From NCBI GenBank assembly GCA_922989275.2, contig OV277870.1, positions 35,832,356 to 35,896,355 of the forward strand: 64,000 bases of DNA, read 5' to 3'. A model generated the notes under the pieces. That model had not been told where the DNA came from. It did not search any database and was given only the letters and a program-made list of their open reading frames with translations. The DNA comes from Gari tellinella. Taxonomy: Eukaryota; Mollusca; Bivalvia; Cardiida; Psammobiidae. Both the position numbers and the translations under genes were made by a program. This document shows, piece by piece, positions 20,349-30,319 of the stretch (the stretch's first letter is position 1; each line of letters opens with the position of its first letter).

Positions 20349-21755
20349 GAGAACGTTGCCATGGCTCATTACCTAAACGACCTTTGGAATACTACGGAGG
20401 TTCCGCAGGTACAAGAAGAATCAGATCCTAGTGAAAACCCTGCTGAAACCATAGCCATCATCGTCATCTTGTGTTCATTCAGCGTGATAGGAACACTCGG
20501 AAATGGTCTAGTGCTTTACGTGTTCACCAGGAACACTGTCAAACTGACATCAACCATCTTCATATTGGCTCTTGCAGGAACGGACTTTCTAACCTGCCTA
20601 ATTGTTATTCCATTTACTGTTGTGGCCATTCATATCAAGTATCAAATGACCTACGACATCGTGTGCAAGACTTACCAGTTTCTGATCACCTGTAATGTCC
20701 CTCTGTCTGCTTTCATAATGGTCGCCATTGCTGTCGACCGTTATATATGTATCTGTCATCCGTTTGTACATATTATGACGGTCAGGAGGGCTAAAATCGT
20801 AGTTGTTATATTATCTTCGTTTGCGGTTCTGCTTGGTCTCATGACGTCACTGGGATACAGTGTGTACAGGGTAGTGATACCAGAAATCGTAAACGCCACG
20901 GTTGACCCATTGCATGCATCGTTTAATGGTACCGGGAGGTTCACTCAAATTGTTTCAATAATAGACGGCAGTACAAACAATACCGGCGACTACCCATATC
21001 AAAGGTACACGAAGCCTGATGATATGCTTATAGAGAGCACTACATTACCAAGTCAAGAGTACAGTATAGTTTATAACGGTCTATGTTATGAGGCAGACGT
21101 GCTGTTACCATCTAAATTCATTAAGGTGTACCAGAAAATATACTCAGCATTCTATCTGGTATCGCTTCTGATTGTGTTAATACTTTACGGAATGATCTAC
21201 AGCTCTGTTACGAAGCAAAGAGCCAAACGACGACAGCAAAAAGCGGGCAGGAAGAAAGCCAAACAAGTTAACATACAGTGTCAAACTGACGAGTCTACAA
21301 TGCCCTTGAACACCATTGGAACAAATGATGACAACCATGCGAACGAAACTTGCAAACTTAAAGTTGAAATCGATGGTGAAACAGTCTCTACAAGGCTAAG
21401 TGTGAATCAAGTGAACGGGAATGCTAACACTGAAACTCATCCGTTAAATCGATCGTCATCTAAGAAACATTCTCCGTCAGCTGCAGATCACGGAAAGGAC
21501 AAGAAAGACCATAACAGACTGGCCAATATAAAAACAGCCGTGATGTTGTTTATTGTTACTATTGTTTTCATCATCGCATTCCTGCCAGCTTGGTTGATGG
21601 CCCACAGATGGTTGGATTTTAATGCTGTCGTCTTCTACATGTACTTTTCCTACAATGTAGCTAACCCTGTTATTTATGCATTTATGAACCAAACATTTAG
21701 AGAACAAATGTGTAGAATATTTAGTAGTTTCCGGGGATACTGTAATATTCGTTAA
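20349..21755 (+). CDS. Class A (rhodopsin-like) GPCR, peptide-receptor type; coding exon, ATG at 20361
   Basis: Seven-transmembrane receptor, predicted to signal through G proteins at the plasma membrane. The exon probably begins at 20349, after a pyrimidine tract ending CTTTTCAG. ATG at 20361 has a strong GTTGCCATGG context and gives 464 residues to TAA at 21753. The 36 upstream codons run through MITE sequence and are unlikely to be translated. Landmarks (M1 = 20361): N-terminal sequon N10; TM1 GN(48)G; TM2 D75; C102 and C242 as the likely TM3-ECL2 disulfide; D126-R127-Y128; N435-P-V-I-Y439. ECL2 is long with several N-X-T sequons. ICL3 is about 110 residues, basic then Ser/Asn-rich. TM6 has AFLP in place of CWxP. 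Position 3.32 is Ile, so an amine receptor is unlikely. It most resembles invertebrate peptide receptors (cholecystokinin/orexin-like); ligand unknown. Intact frame. No polyadenylation signal identified. Confidence 0.93.
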   Translation, partial: ENVAMAHYLNDLWNTTEVPQVQEESDPSENPAETIAIIVILCSFSVIGTLGNGLVLYVFTRNTVKLTSTIFILALAGTDFLTCLIVIPFTVVAIHIKYQMTYDIVCKTYQFLITCNVPLSAFIMVAIAVDRYICICHPFVHIMTVRRAKIVVVILSSFAVLLGLMTSLGYSVYRVVIPEIVNATVDPLHASFNGTGRFTQIVSIIDGSTNNTGDYPYQRYTKPDDMLIESTTLPSQEYSIVYNGLCYEADVLLPSKFIKVYQKIYSAFYLVSLLIVLILYGMIYSSVTKQRAKRRQQKAGRKKAKQVNIQCQTDESTMPLNTIGTNDDNHANETCKLKVEIDGETVSTRLSVNQVNGNANTETHPLNRSSSKKHSPSAADHGKDKKDHNRLANIKTAVMLFIVTIVFIIAFLPAWLMAHRWLDFNAVVFYMYFSYNVANPVIYAFMNQTFREQMCRIFSSFRGYCNIR

Positions 21756-21764
21756 CTAATCAAC

Positions 21765-21960
21765 CCTTTTCCTGTAGAAATATCGTCTGATTTTCAATTA
21801 TCGTCTGCAAATTTTGTAAATTTCAGAATTATACATTTAACCCTTCATTGCCTTGTTCCGAGAACAATGGTTATTGGCAAAACAGTTTGGATCCTGATCA
21901 GACAGCACGTCATGACGAGTCTGATCAGAACCTAAACTCTTTGACACTCACTTTGATACT
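21765..21960. mobile_element. MITE-Q fragment and MITE-D-like element in GPCR 3' flank
   Basis: AACCCTTTTCCTGTAGAAAT...ATCGTCTGCAAAT is a Q-type left end. From 21838, TTAACCCTTCATTGCC starts a second element with H1 at 21880-21942 (AACAGTTTGGATCCTGATC, tip CAGCACGTCATGACGAG). They begin about 10 bp after the stop codon, so the 3' UTR is probably MITE-derived. Confidence 0.6.
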
Positions 21961-22016
21961 ACTCACAAAAATAACTCACAATTCCATTGGATAATAATAG
22001 CAGACGTCAATTGTTT

Positions 22017-22226
22017 AACCCTTTCCCTCATAGAAGCGACTTTTAGCGTATTCAATATATTCCTTCGCTGAAGAAAATAGTTCCAGTTTAAACCCTCATG
22101 AACAATAACCATTATATATATTTTATATAACCTAGCACATTTTAGCTTAAAGCAGGCCGCTTTCAACCTGCTTTAAGTGGTTACCTGTTTTTCAAAACTA
22201 GAAACAAGCTATGAGGTAAAGGGTTA
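22017..22226. mobile_element. MITE-B, TTAA flanks, short H2
   Basis: TTAACCCTTTCCCTCATAG at the left, CTATGAGGTAAAGGGTTAA at the right (210 bp). The H2 hairpin at 22150-22185 is cut to TAAAGCAGGCCGCTTTCAAC: the tip is lost and only outer arm pairing remains. Confidence 0.85.
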
Positions 22227-22309
22227 AAGCTTAAGACGTCATGACAGTGAAGGAGTTAAATCAATGTTATCTTTACAAAAGTAACCAAACAATTTGGATC
22301 CAGACCGGA

Positions 22310-22530
22310 CGTTACGTAAAGTTATTTAATCCCTTAGATCTTCCCTATAGAAGCGCCTTTTATCACATTTATTTATTCCTAATACATGTCGAACTACAAT
22401 TTCATGCTGCACCCATGCCCTGTTAACCTCGATCATGCCAATCACGATTTGTCTTACATTTGCAAACAGGGTGGATGTAACGCGGCGTCTGATCTAAATC
22501 AAAACTGTTTGTCATTCGAATTCAACTTTT
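22310..22530. repeat. MITE-B left fragment and H1 remnant
   Basis: CCTTAGATCTTCCCTATAGA at 22332 is a B-type left end. 22460-22512 is a decayed H1 (TTTGCAAACAGGGTGGATG...GCGGCGTCTGATCTAAATC). Confidence 0.5.
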
Positions 22531-22599
22531 ATTTTGCTTCAAACGCATGGAAACTAATATTTGAAGCAGAGATATATTTGAAGTAAACGACAATTCAGG

Positions 22600-22830
22600 T
22601 TGATTGGAGTTAAAACAGTAAAACATGTATACCACAGAACTGATATGCGGATACTTAAAGTAGACTGAAAGTATTAGCAGAAGGCTCCTGAATGAGCTTT
22701 CTGGTTTGCTTTAAGCCTGCTTTAAGCAATCGCTGGTATTAAACACTGGAAACAGTATATGGGGAATGGTAAATACGAAAGAAGACTCAAGCAGGAAACG
22801 CAACACAAACAATACACCCATCTCTAAAGC
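22600..22830. repeat. H2-type palindrome fragment
   Basis: 22655-22730: ACTTAAAGTAGACTGAAAG...TGCTTTAAGCCTGCTTTAAGC with the AAGGCTCCTGAATGAGCTTT tip. Weak pairing in the left arm. Confidence 0.45.
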
Positions 22831-22832
22831 AG

Positions 22833-22884
22833 AACACACACACACATCCATACCATAACAAACACACACACAAACACACACACG
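22833..22884. repeat. (CA)n microsatellite
   Basis: Interrupted CA dinucleotide tract just downstream (in minus sense) of the retroelement ORF. Confidence 0.85.
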
Positions 22885-22899
22885 CAATACCATTCTTTC

Positions 22900-24892
22900 A
22901 TCTACACACTAAATAGAAAACAACACTCAAGACAAACATAAAGCTAAGTGAACATAGGAGCCCGCCTTGGTACGGTCAGTAGCAATCAATAATCAATTAT
23001 AAATTAATTAATTATTAACAACCACTGGGGGGTTAAACCTGGGTTTAGGGGCGCCCAACCTCACACTTATTCACTATATTCACCTATAAAGACGAACAGT
23101 GTACATAAAATATAAACCCTGTTCCACAACCTTACAATCAAAAAGACCGCCAGCACAGTAAGTAAATACATGTAAAACATCTAACAAAATTCTCTGACAG
23201 GATTATTAGTAACACGGGAAAGAATTAAACATTCAAGCCCGTGTTAAAAATAACCCACTATGGCAACGGTCAAATTGTACTCAAGCGAATAGTCTGTAGC
23301 CACGAGTAACTGTAAGACATGGGAGGGTTTAGGGTACGACAGAGAGGGGGAGAAAAACCAAAGCACGAAAATCCGACATAACTCTCCCGGTTAAGGACGG
23401 CTTTAGAGATACATCATCATGTAGTGCTAAGCCCTGTCTGTCGTCGCACAACCAAAGAGGAAAGCATAGTTATCAATTGTAGATTGATCGATAACCAAAC
23501 GTGAAGTGCGCAGCAATATAGTTGGATCATAATCTATTTTGAGGAAAAATCTAATACGTTTCACAAATAGGTTTTGAAAATGCATATGTCCAAGAATCTT
23601 ACGAAGTCTGTAAATCACATCACCATAAAACTCCGGATGTGAAATACCTTGCCGCAGAAAAGACTTTAAGTTACATTTATACTTGTTAATGAGAGGAAGA
23701 TTTCTATAAAAGAATTTAGAAAATGTTTTACGAAGTTTATGAAATCTGTACCCCTGTTTAAGAAGCTTTTCAGTAATAGTTTTATTACGAATGTGGAAGT
23801 CCTCAACAGAGGTACAAGCCCTAGCAAAACGAATAAGTTGTGAAATATAAACCCCGTAAGATGTAGAACGGGGAACATCGCCATCTAGATGAGGATAGTT
23901 TACAATACTAAAATCAAAATCATCTCGTTTATCGTAAATCTTAGAAGAAACAATACCGTTATTTATTAAAAGATCCAAATCTAAAAATGGTGCCGATAAA
24001 TTTGACTCGTTTGTTTTATTAAGGCGTAATTCTTTTGGGTAAATAAAAGGAAACAACGTATCAAAAAATGGGTTGTCTATATTAAAAATATCATCTAGAT
24101 AGCGCGATGTGTTGTTAAAGGCTTCGATCATATCTGCCTGTGTATCAGGTTTTAGACTTAGCATAAAGTCCCTCTCATAACAGTACAAAAATAGGTCTGC
24201 GACAAGGGGCGCACAGTTTGTACCCATAGGGATACCAATCACCTGGCGGTATATAGTACTCCCAAAACGTACATAAATATTATCCAGAAGAAATGATAGT
24301 GATTTACAGACATCGGTGCAAGTCCACATAGTGTAATGCTTAACCGTGTCATTTGTAAAAAATGCACGATCAGCATTACACGCCAGAAATAGTTTCCTTT
24401 CTCTGGCAAAAGTCTTTTCAATAAGTTGTATAAGTTTAGCTTTTATTAAATTATGAGGTAAGGTAGTATATAGTGTTGAAAAGTCATACGTACTAATATT
24501 GCAAGCTTGGTATTTTCTATGTTCAAGCTTCGTCAAAATTTCATTAGAGTTTTTGATAGACCAAAACAGATTAAGTCCAGAATTTTCGTAAGTCTTGTCA
24601 CAATACCTTTGAACATGTTCTTTGATTTTAATTAAGACGATGTCAAAAGTTTGGAAAGCTTAGTAGTAGTACATGCACTTGAATTAGCAATAAAACGAGA
24701 CTTATATGGTGTTTTGTGGAGTTTAAGTATCCAGTACATAGTAGGAAGTTTATGACATGTAATGTTGACGTCAGCTTTTAATTGTTTACAAGTATCAAGA
24801 TGATCAGATACTACATTATGCTCCGTTAAATTAGTCGTTGTATAGGAATTGGTATTCACAAGTTCCTGGTTTAAAGTATCAACATAATGTAA
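22900..24892 (-). mobile_element. Penelope-like retroelement, copy 1, 5'-truncated
   Basis: Homologous to copy 2 (47285-49195) across the coding part. The 3' flank (22900-23420) is AT-rich with AATTAATTAATTATTAAC, and its end is not defined. At about 24893 the alignment with copy 2 stops just before the PADKASNN region, so the 5' part is lost or replaced. Class is inferred from the reverse transcriptase. Confidence 0.65.
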
Positions 24893-24979
24893 GTCTGTTT
24901 CAAAAGCAGTGAATTCGCAATCTGTATAACGGGCTAACCTGGTATTAGAAATAGGCTCCGTATTGGCCGATATCCTCAT
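23427..24979 (-). pseudogene. Reverse transcriptase pseudogene, Penelope-like type
   Basis: RNA-directed DNA polymerase that would copy the element. A 369-codon open frame (23427-24536) has the RT palm and thumb: STYDFSTLYTTLPH (motif A), GIPMGTNCAPLVADL (motif B), SRYLDDIFNI (catalytic YLDD) and FLDLDLLI. The finger region TMYWILKLHKTPYKSRFIA lies upstream in another frame (24632-24979), separated by a one-base frameshift and in-frame TAA near 24630. No GIY-YIG endonuclease was recognised. The first 28 codons of the upstream frame do not match copy 2. Related RTs are common in molluscs and corals. The Penelope-like placement rests on the PADK(A/G)-type N-terminal motif in copy 2 and the overall layout, so it is moderate. 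Confidence 0.8.
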
Positions 24980-25075
24980 ATTTTCAATGTGGCCAATGCG
25001 AAATACAACGAGGTTGCAGTTAAGCGGAAAAAAAGTTTCTTGAAAATTTGAAAACGTCTCTTTACTCCGATTGTA

Positions 25076-25330
25076 ACAGTGGAGTAAAAATTATCCCAAT
25101 ATACGCGCTTAAGCTAACACTATTATTTCCATTGCAAGGTTTTTGGAGCTAGATCAGACGCGGGGTAATCCGGCGTCTGATCAGGTCCCAACTGTTTGCT
25201 ACTCAGATTGAACTGAATATTCAGACTCATTAACAAGTTGTCAGTTGAATCAAATGCCAGGTTACCCTAAATCTGACTCTGAGCCAAACTGTTTGCAATG
25301 ATAATATTATTATTTATTTAGAAAACATGC
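25076..25330 (+). mobile_element. MITE-A, decayed; two H1 remnants
   Basis: ACAGTGGAGTAAAAATTATC starts the copy. H1 at 25138-25198 (GACGCGGGGTAATCCGGCGTC). A second half-module at 25240-25297 (AAATGCCAGGTTACCC...GAGCCAAACTGTTTGC) suggests two copies joined head to tail. Confidence 0.6.
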
Positions 25331-25369
25331 CCTTTTTACATACGATAACGCATTTTCTTACATAACTAT

Positions 25370-25545
25370 GTGAGAAAAGGAATCAGTCATTCGTCGATGT
25401 ATGAGACAAACTGATCACAACCTCGTCTGGAGGAGAAACGTTATTAAGCTCGCCAAGGCTCGTTTAATAACATTTCAATTCTAAACTCGGTTCAGATCAG
25501 CTTGTCTCATACATCAACTCATGAGAGATCCCATATAGCCACGTT
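25370..25545. repeat. Long imperfect fold-back (family M)
   Basis: GATGTATGAGACAAACTGATC pairs with GATCAGCTTGTCTCATACATC. The inner arms GTTATTAAGCTCGCC / GGCTCGTTTAATAAC meet at AAGG. About 160 bp, no coding potential. Confidence 0.75.
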
Positions 25546-25759
25546 GTAATCACGATAATGCATACACAATTGATTTAGATTAAACTGTTGAAATGCGCTA
25601 AAATTGGAGAAGGGTTTAAATATTTCTGTTTAGACCTTCTTTCCCAAAATCTAAGAACACAACTCATATTTACTAATGATCTCTTTCTTTATGCCTTTGT
25701 TTCAATGCTGTGGAGAAGGCACTATTGTTTCATATAAATTACGCTTATACATAAACACT

Positions 25760-26008
25760 TAACCCTCTCTTCAATAAACGGCAAACTTATGTCACCTTAG
25801 GCAGTTGACTATCGGTGCCAGCTTGAATACATATAAAGTAAAGCAGAAAAGTTATTTCCATCCTGCTTTAAGTAGTACTGTACTAGATACACTGCTGAAT
25901 ATTGGAGATTTTCATATTTGGTGGTGGAAGGGGGGGGGGGGGTAACATGGCGTCTGATCTAGATCCAAACTGATAACCATATTAGTTATATAACTCTTGG
26001 CATAATAA
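25760..26008. repeat. H2-like fragment, G13 tract, H1 half-arm
   Basis: TTAACCCTCTCTTCAATAAA at 25759, an eroded H2 at 25825-25873, a run of 13 G at 25930-25942 and a solitary H1 right arm (GGCGTCTGATCTAGATCC) at 25950-25973. Confidence 0.5.
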
Positions 26009-26009
26009 T

Positions 26010-26110
26010 GGTCAGATAGTAGACGAAAACTGGAAGAAGACGATAACAGAGGATACCATAGCATCGTTTGTTATCGTCTACTTCCAGTTTTCGTCTACTG
26101 TCGACGAAAT
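26010..26110. repeat. Fold-back hairpin with GTAGACGAAAACTGGAAG arms
   Basis: AGTAGACGAAAACTGGAAGA and CTTCCAGTTTTCGTCTACT are perfect inverted arms, extended inward by GACGATAACA / TGTTATCGTC. The loop is about 20 bp. Confidence 0.85.
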
Positions 26111-26659
26111 GGTTAAAGTTGTTGAAATAGGGGATGATATAGAGGATAATCAATTTGTTTGGATTGAAATGAAAAATATACCAGATAACAACCCATTCTC
26201 GGGATATATTTTTCATATCCACCGAAAGGAATTGGTTATTCAATTTACTATATACATTTTTATGACGTTTTACCAAGTAAACGCACAAAATTTATTATTT
26301 ACGCGCGACGTCAAAATAGATATTGTGACATGACGTCACAAAAATGATATCGTCACTGCAAAAGTGATGTCATCACTAGTGATGATATCAACTGTGACGC
26401 ATATGACATTTATCTAACTAAGAAATATGTATAAGTCATCGATAGGTATTTAATAAAACGTCTTTCTCACCGTAACATTTGGTCGAGTGTTAGTACAGAT
26501 AATACCACCTCATTTCCATAGCCTATATGTAACTATTATCTTCATTTTGTTAAAGTTTAATTATATTCTGTATTTATTAAATGTTCGGCGTGAATCTACA
26601 CTGTATATTTAAGTATATAAACATGCATATGATACATAATAATAATATAACAATATAAA

Positions 26660-26850
26660 CGTTAAACCCATTCATTGACTCACCCTGAGTTCAGTGGTTA
26701 GTTGCAAACAGTTTGAAGCCAGATCAGAGGGCTGGAAACTTTGCGTCTAATCAGGATTCAAATCGTTTGCCACTCTGATTAAAATAGATAGACAGAAATG
26801 TCAAAAGTAATACGTTTTGATATTTCTGTCTATTTATTTTAATCAGAGCT
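26660..26850. mobile_element. MITE-D-like element plus ATAGACAGAAA fold-back
   Basis: AAACCCATTCATTGACTCAC and a decayed H1 (26703-26768). Then TTAAAATAGATAGACAGAAA pairs with TTTCTGTCTATTTATTTTAA across an 18-bp AAGTAATACG-type loop (26780-26845). Confidence 0.55.
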
Positions 26851-26920
26851 ATATAAAGATAACTTTATTTCTACACTTTATTGCAATGTGTTAGCATTTC
26901 GTATACGTTTCTCTATTGTA

Positions 26921-27167
26921 CAGTGGAACATGTGTTATTCTTTCCCAATAAACGCGTTTACGCTAAAACTATTATTTCCGATGCAATCAGTTTGGAGCCA
27001 GATCAGACGCCGGGTAACCCGGCGTCTGATCAGGCTCCAAACTGTTTGCCACCAAGATAAACATGAAATATCAGAATTGTCCAAAAGTTGTACTTTTCTG
27101 CGTTTTAGTACTTTGCGTTTGCGTTCCGTTTGCGTTTAAACGGGAAAGAATAACAGATTCTCCACTG
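26921..27167 (+). mobile_element. MITE-A, full length
   Basis: TA-flanked CAGTGGAACATGTGTTATTC to AACAGATTCTCCACTG. H1 at 26984-27048 with perfect GCCGGGTAACCCGGC. The arm reads GCGTTTGCGTTCCGTTTGCG, a point-altered GTACGTTTGC unit. Confidence 0.92.
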
Positions 27168-27174
27168 TACAAGG

Positions 27175-27400
27175 GAGTAAACATTATTCGTCCCCATTTG
27201 AGTATAACAAAGAACAAAATCAATAAAAAGGTACAGAATAACAGCATTTTAAGATACACACTATTATTTTTACCTTAGCGGCAATTAGTTTAGAAACTGA
27301 TGAGAAGCCGCGTTACCAGGCGTCTTATCTGACTTTAAACTGTTTGCAATGAACATAATTGCTTTTAAATCCATGGACAGAATAATGTTTTCACTATTGA
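27175..27400 (-). mobile_element. MITE-A, decayed
   Basis: AACATTATTCGTCCCCATTT at the left, GACAGAATAATGTTTTCACT at the right. H1 at 27283-27347 (GATGAGAAGCCGCGTTACC / GGCGTCTTATCTGAC). It lies directly after an intact copy of opposite orientation. Confidence 0.55.
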
Positions 27401-27447
27401 AAGGTCAGCTACATAAAACAATTTTGCAACACTTTGAATGAAGATCA

Positions 27448-27653
27448 GGGTCCCGTTTTACGAAACGTCGTACGTCAAAAACGGCCGTATACATGTAAGT
27501 CAAAACTTTAAAATACATATTACTGATTTCTCCATCTAATCCTGTCTTTTCAAGACGATTCCGAACAGATGTCACAAGACAGGATTAGATAGAGAAATAA
27601 ATAATTATTGATAATTTTAGAATCTGATTAACGAACGTTTCATAAAACGGACC
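27448..27653. mobile_element. Fold-back family F, copy 1
   Basis: Ends GGGTCCCGTTTTACGAAACG and CGTTTCATAAAACGGACC. The inner arms AATCCTGTCTTTTCAAGACG / AGACAGGATTAGATAG include a TGTCACAAGACAGGATTAGA segment shared with copies at 31611 and 43735. Superfamily unknown. Confidence 0.75.
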
Positions 27654-27661
27654 GAGGTGTA

Positions 27662-27800
27662 TACCAGGGGAAGATGTTTTCTTTCTCAGTAAACGCGTTT
27701 ACTCTAAATCTATAATTTCCATTGCAAACAGTCTGAAGCCAGAACAAGCTCCAAGCTGTTTGCCACTCAGATTATAATGAATAGTCAGAACAAATGGAAC
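27662..27800 (+). mobile_element. MITE-A, left part with lopped H1
   Basis: CAGGGGAAGATGTTTTCTTT start. H1 is reduced to AACAGTCTGAAGCCAGAAC directly followed by AAGCTCCAAGCTGTTTG: the tip is deleted symmetrically. Confidence 0.55.
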
Positions 27801-28009
27801 AAGTTGGCTTCTCTAAAAAACAAGAAGCAAAGGAAGCCCAACAGTGTTAAGGGAGTGACTGTATATGTGGTAGGAAACAAAAATCATGCCTGGAATATAG
27901 GTGAAAGGTATGCTTGAATAATTTGAGAAGGTGTTTTAATGTACAATAAAAATATCTATTGTGGCCAGTAATTTGCGATAATTATTTTGTGTTTAAGACA
28001 GATCGCTGC

Positions 28010-28085
28010 CTGAGACAAGGTTAAAGTAAACAGTAAGCTCTGGAAGGAGGTTTCTGTTTTACTTTCACCTTGCTTTAAGCTGCAA
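28010..28085. repeat. H2-type palindrome, altered sequence
   Basis: GACAAGGTTAAAGTAAACAG / CTGTTTTACTTTCACCTTGC around AAGCTCTGGAAGGAGGTTT. Resembles the H2 of the 62097 element (GCAAGGTGACAGTAAAACAG). Confidence 0.6.
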
Positions 28086-28089
28086 CTGA

Positions 28090-28885
28090 CCCTCATACAA
28101 TCAATAAGCGTTATTGTACCGGTTGTAAGCGTCTTTTTACGACCGCAACACACGCACAGTCTACTGTTGTAAAGTGATACAGTTCGGGTACTGTATTACA
28201 TGTATTCCTAACCGGAAAAGTTAGTTTTCCTCTAAAGTACTGGTTCGAATGTGAGTTTTAATCCTAACCGGAACAGGTATTTTTCGTCTAAAGAACTGCA
28301 AATATTTGCACAACTCAGTTTCAGACAGGCGCATTGACTGGTTGCACACAATTTCTTCCATTTATTGTTTCCGTTTCTCCACAAGCAGAAGTCCCTTCTA
28401 AAGAAATGTATACTGTCAACATCAACAATGAGGAAGCCCTACGAAAAATTAAACATGTTTTAATAGGCGCCTGACATGCAATTATTGGTTCATTTTAGTT
28501 AAATCTGGTTTTCAGACTCTTTAAACGGGTAAGGATAGCGTTTCCCCACCTGTACATATAGAAATATGATATCAACTCGCTTTTGAATATTTGAATAGCT
28601 TGTTAGGATTTGAAATTTATGAATATGAGATTTAAAATATGTTTATATCTATATCTGTGAAATACGTTATTCAAAGTTTTATTTTGTAGTGTATACTCAC
28701 TTCTGTGAAAATAAAGTGTTTTTATGAAATCTGCTGTTTTTACTTTTCCGACCTCTTTCAACCAAATGTATTTTTGATTTTCAAAACGGCTCGCGGTGTA
28801 ACAGTGAAAAAGACATTATTATTTTCCATTTCACCAAACGCAAAGCACAACTTTTTAGAAAATTCAAGTCTGTGGAGATATTTGA
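28090..28885. other. No feature recognised
   Basis: Contains a local repeat of CCTAACCGGAA(A/C)AG at 28209 and 28264 about 55 bp apart. No gene, TIR or hairpin module. Confidence 0.35.
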
Positions 28886-29138
28886 TTTTACCCTTTCCCC
28901 TATAAATACGCCTTTTTACGCCTTTTATTGATGCCTTCACTAAAAAAAATATGTCCATTTTATACAGTCATGAATATGAACCATAAGAAATATTTTCTAT
29001 TTTCTAGTAGATAGTAGCCTAAAGCAGGTTGAAAGTAAAGAAGAAAGTGCCTTAAGGCACATTTTGCTTTACTTTCAACCTGATTTAAGTGGTCACCTTT
29101 CCTCAAAACTAAAACAAGGCTATGGAGTAATGGGTTAA
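28886..29138. mobile_element. MITE-B with full H2
   Basis: TTTTACCCTTTCCCCTATAA at the left, CTATGGAGTAATGGGTTAA at the right. H2 at 29021-29090 has a perfect GTGCCTTAAGGCAC tip. Orientation is opposite to the 3902 copy. Confidence 0.8.
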
Positions 29139-29139
29139 T

Positions 29140-29239
29140 TGGTTACTCGGCGCCTGGTCTGGTTCCAAACTGTTTGCAATGGAAATAATAGTTTTATCGT
29201 ACACGGTTTTATTGATGACGAATAGCGTCTTCTCCACTG
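29140..29239 (-). mobile_element. MITE-A right-end fragment
   Basis: Starts within H1 (GGTTACTCGGCGCCTGGTCTGG) and ends AGCGTCTTCTCCACTG. It abuts a MITE-B end, so it was probably truncated by that insertion. Confidence 0.65.
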
Positions 29240-29387
29240 TACTATAACAGTATTTGCAAAATCCATGTTTGTAAGTTAACATGTATGGGCACTCAGCAGG
29301 AAAACTCGAGTATATTGTAGACATTAGAGTGCCCGTGTATGAGCTTTTATGGCCTTGGTTCATTAGCTACGTTAATTACTCTGTATA

Positions 29388-29582
29388 AACCCATTAACCC
29401 ATAGCCTGTTTCTAGTTTTAATGAAAGTTGGCCACTTAAATCAGGTTGAAAGTAAAGCAGAATGCGCCTTAAGGCGCATTCTGCTTTACTTTCAACCTGC
29501 TTTAAGCTGTCGTCTGCAAGATTATTCTATCATTTTGTAGTGGAGAAATAAATTAAAGGCGCAAACGTATATGAAAGGGGCA
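29388..29582. mobile_element. MITE-B, shortened distal half
   Basis: ATTAACCCATAGCCTGTTTC start, full H2 at 29438-29508 with a GCGCCTTAAGGCGC tip (compensated G:C for A:T relative to the 29050 copy). The distal end GTATATGAAAGGGGC is decayed. Confidence 0.7.
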
Positions 29583-30054
29583 CTTGGTTCAGCAGAAAAC
29601 CTTTGGTTAAACTTACAAACAGTTGAGTGCTTAATTTAGGATAAAACATACAGAACGCTGTCTGCATTATTTATAACCTGCATTAAGCAGTCACATGTAT
29701 TTAAATCTACCAATCAGTCTTCATTTGGTGGTCGCTGAACCTATTTATGCCTGGATATTGCAATTCACTCTCCTTGTATACTTGCTTTTATTATATGCCT
29801 TTGCATGATATCGAGCGTTTCCGCGTGTATTTGCACAGTAAAATACAAGAGTCTGTATCAGCAACCTTGTATCAGCCACTTTGTATTTTACTCTGACCTC
29901 GCTTTCGATTTAACGTGACGTCATTTACGTACGTGTACAAGTGCCGCGTTATTCATTGTGGCAAACAAAAAATCTTGTTCTGCTTCAAATTACTAATAAA
30001 TTTTGGCTATAAAATGATTTAAACAACTATTTAATTGTTTCTGGTGTGTATTCA

Positions 30055-30245
30055 AGGCATATAATAAACACATCACCAGTTGGCAGTGTGCTACAGAGTG
30101 TTGCATTTAGCCCTCGACGTTTTTGGCGGAAGCAACCGATCAGACTCGCGCCAAGGCGCTCGTCAGATCGGCTATTTCCGCCAAAAACGTCTCGAGCTAA
30201 ATACATCACTCTGTATCGCACTGTCAACTGGTAATGTGTATATAT
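30055..30245. repeat. Long fold-back (family K), about 190 bp
   Basis: Outer arms ATCACCAGTTGGCAGTGTGC / CACTGTCAACTGGTAATGTG. Inner arms CTCGACGTTTTTGGCGGAAG / TTCCGCCAAAAACGTCTCGAG. Tip GATCAGACTCGCG / CGCTCGTCAGATC. Pairing runs nearly end to end with a small loop. The frames on both strands are mirror products of the fold-back. Confidence 0.85.
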
Positions 30246-30319
30246 CATTATAGATATACCAAATGGTGATCTAAAAACACTGCAATTTGTATCAATACAG
30301 CACACTACTTCATACGATA

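Noticed and set aside
20253..20360. N-terminal extension of the GPCR from an upstream ATG
   Set aside because: These 36 codons lie in MITE-S and MITE-A sequence and across a splice acceptor; the ATG at 20361 has the better context.
20471..21707. Short frames overlapping the GPCR on both strands
   Set aside because: Shadows of the receptor frame; no independent features.
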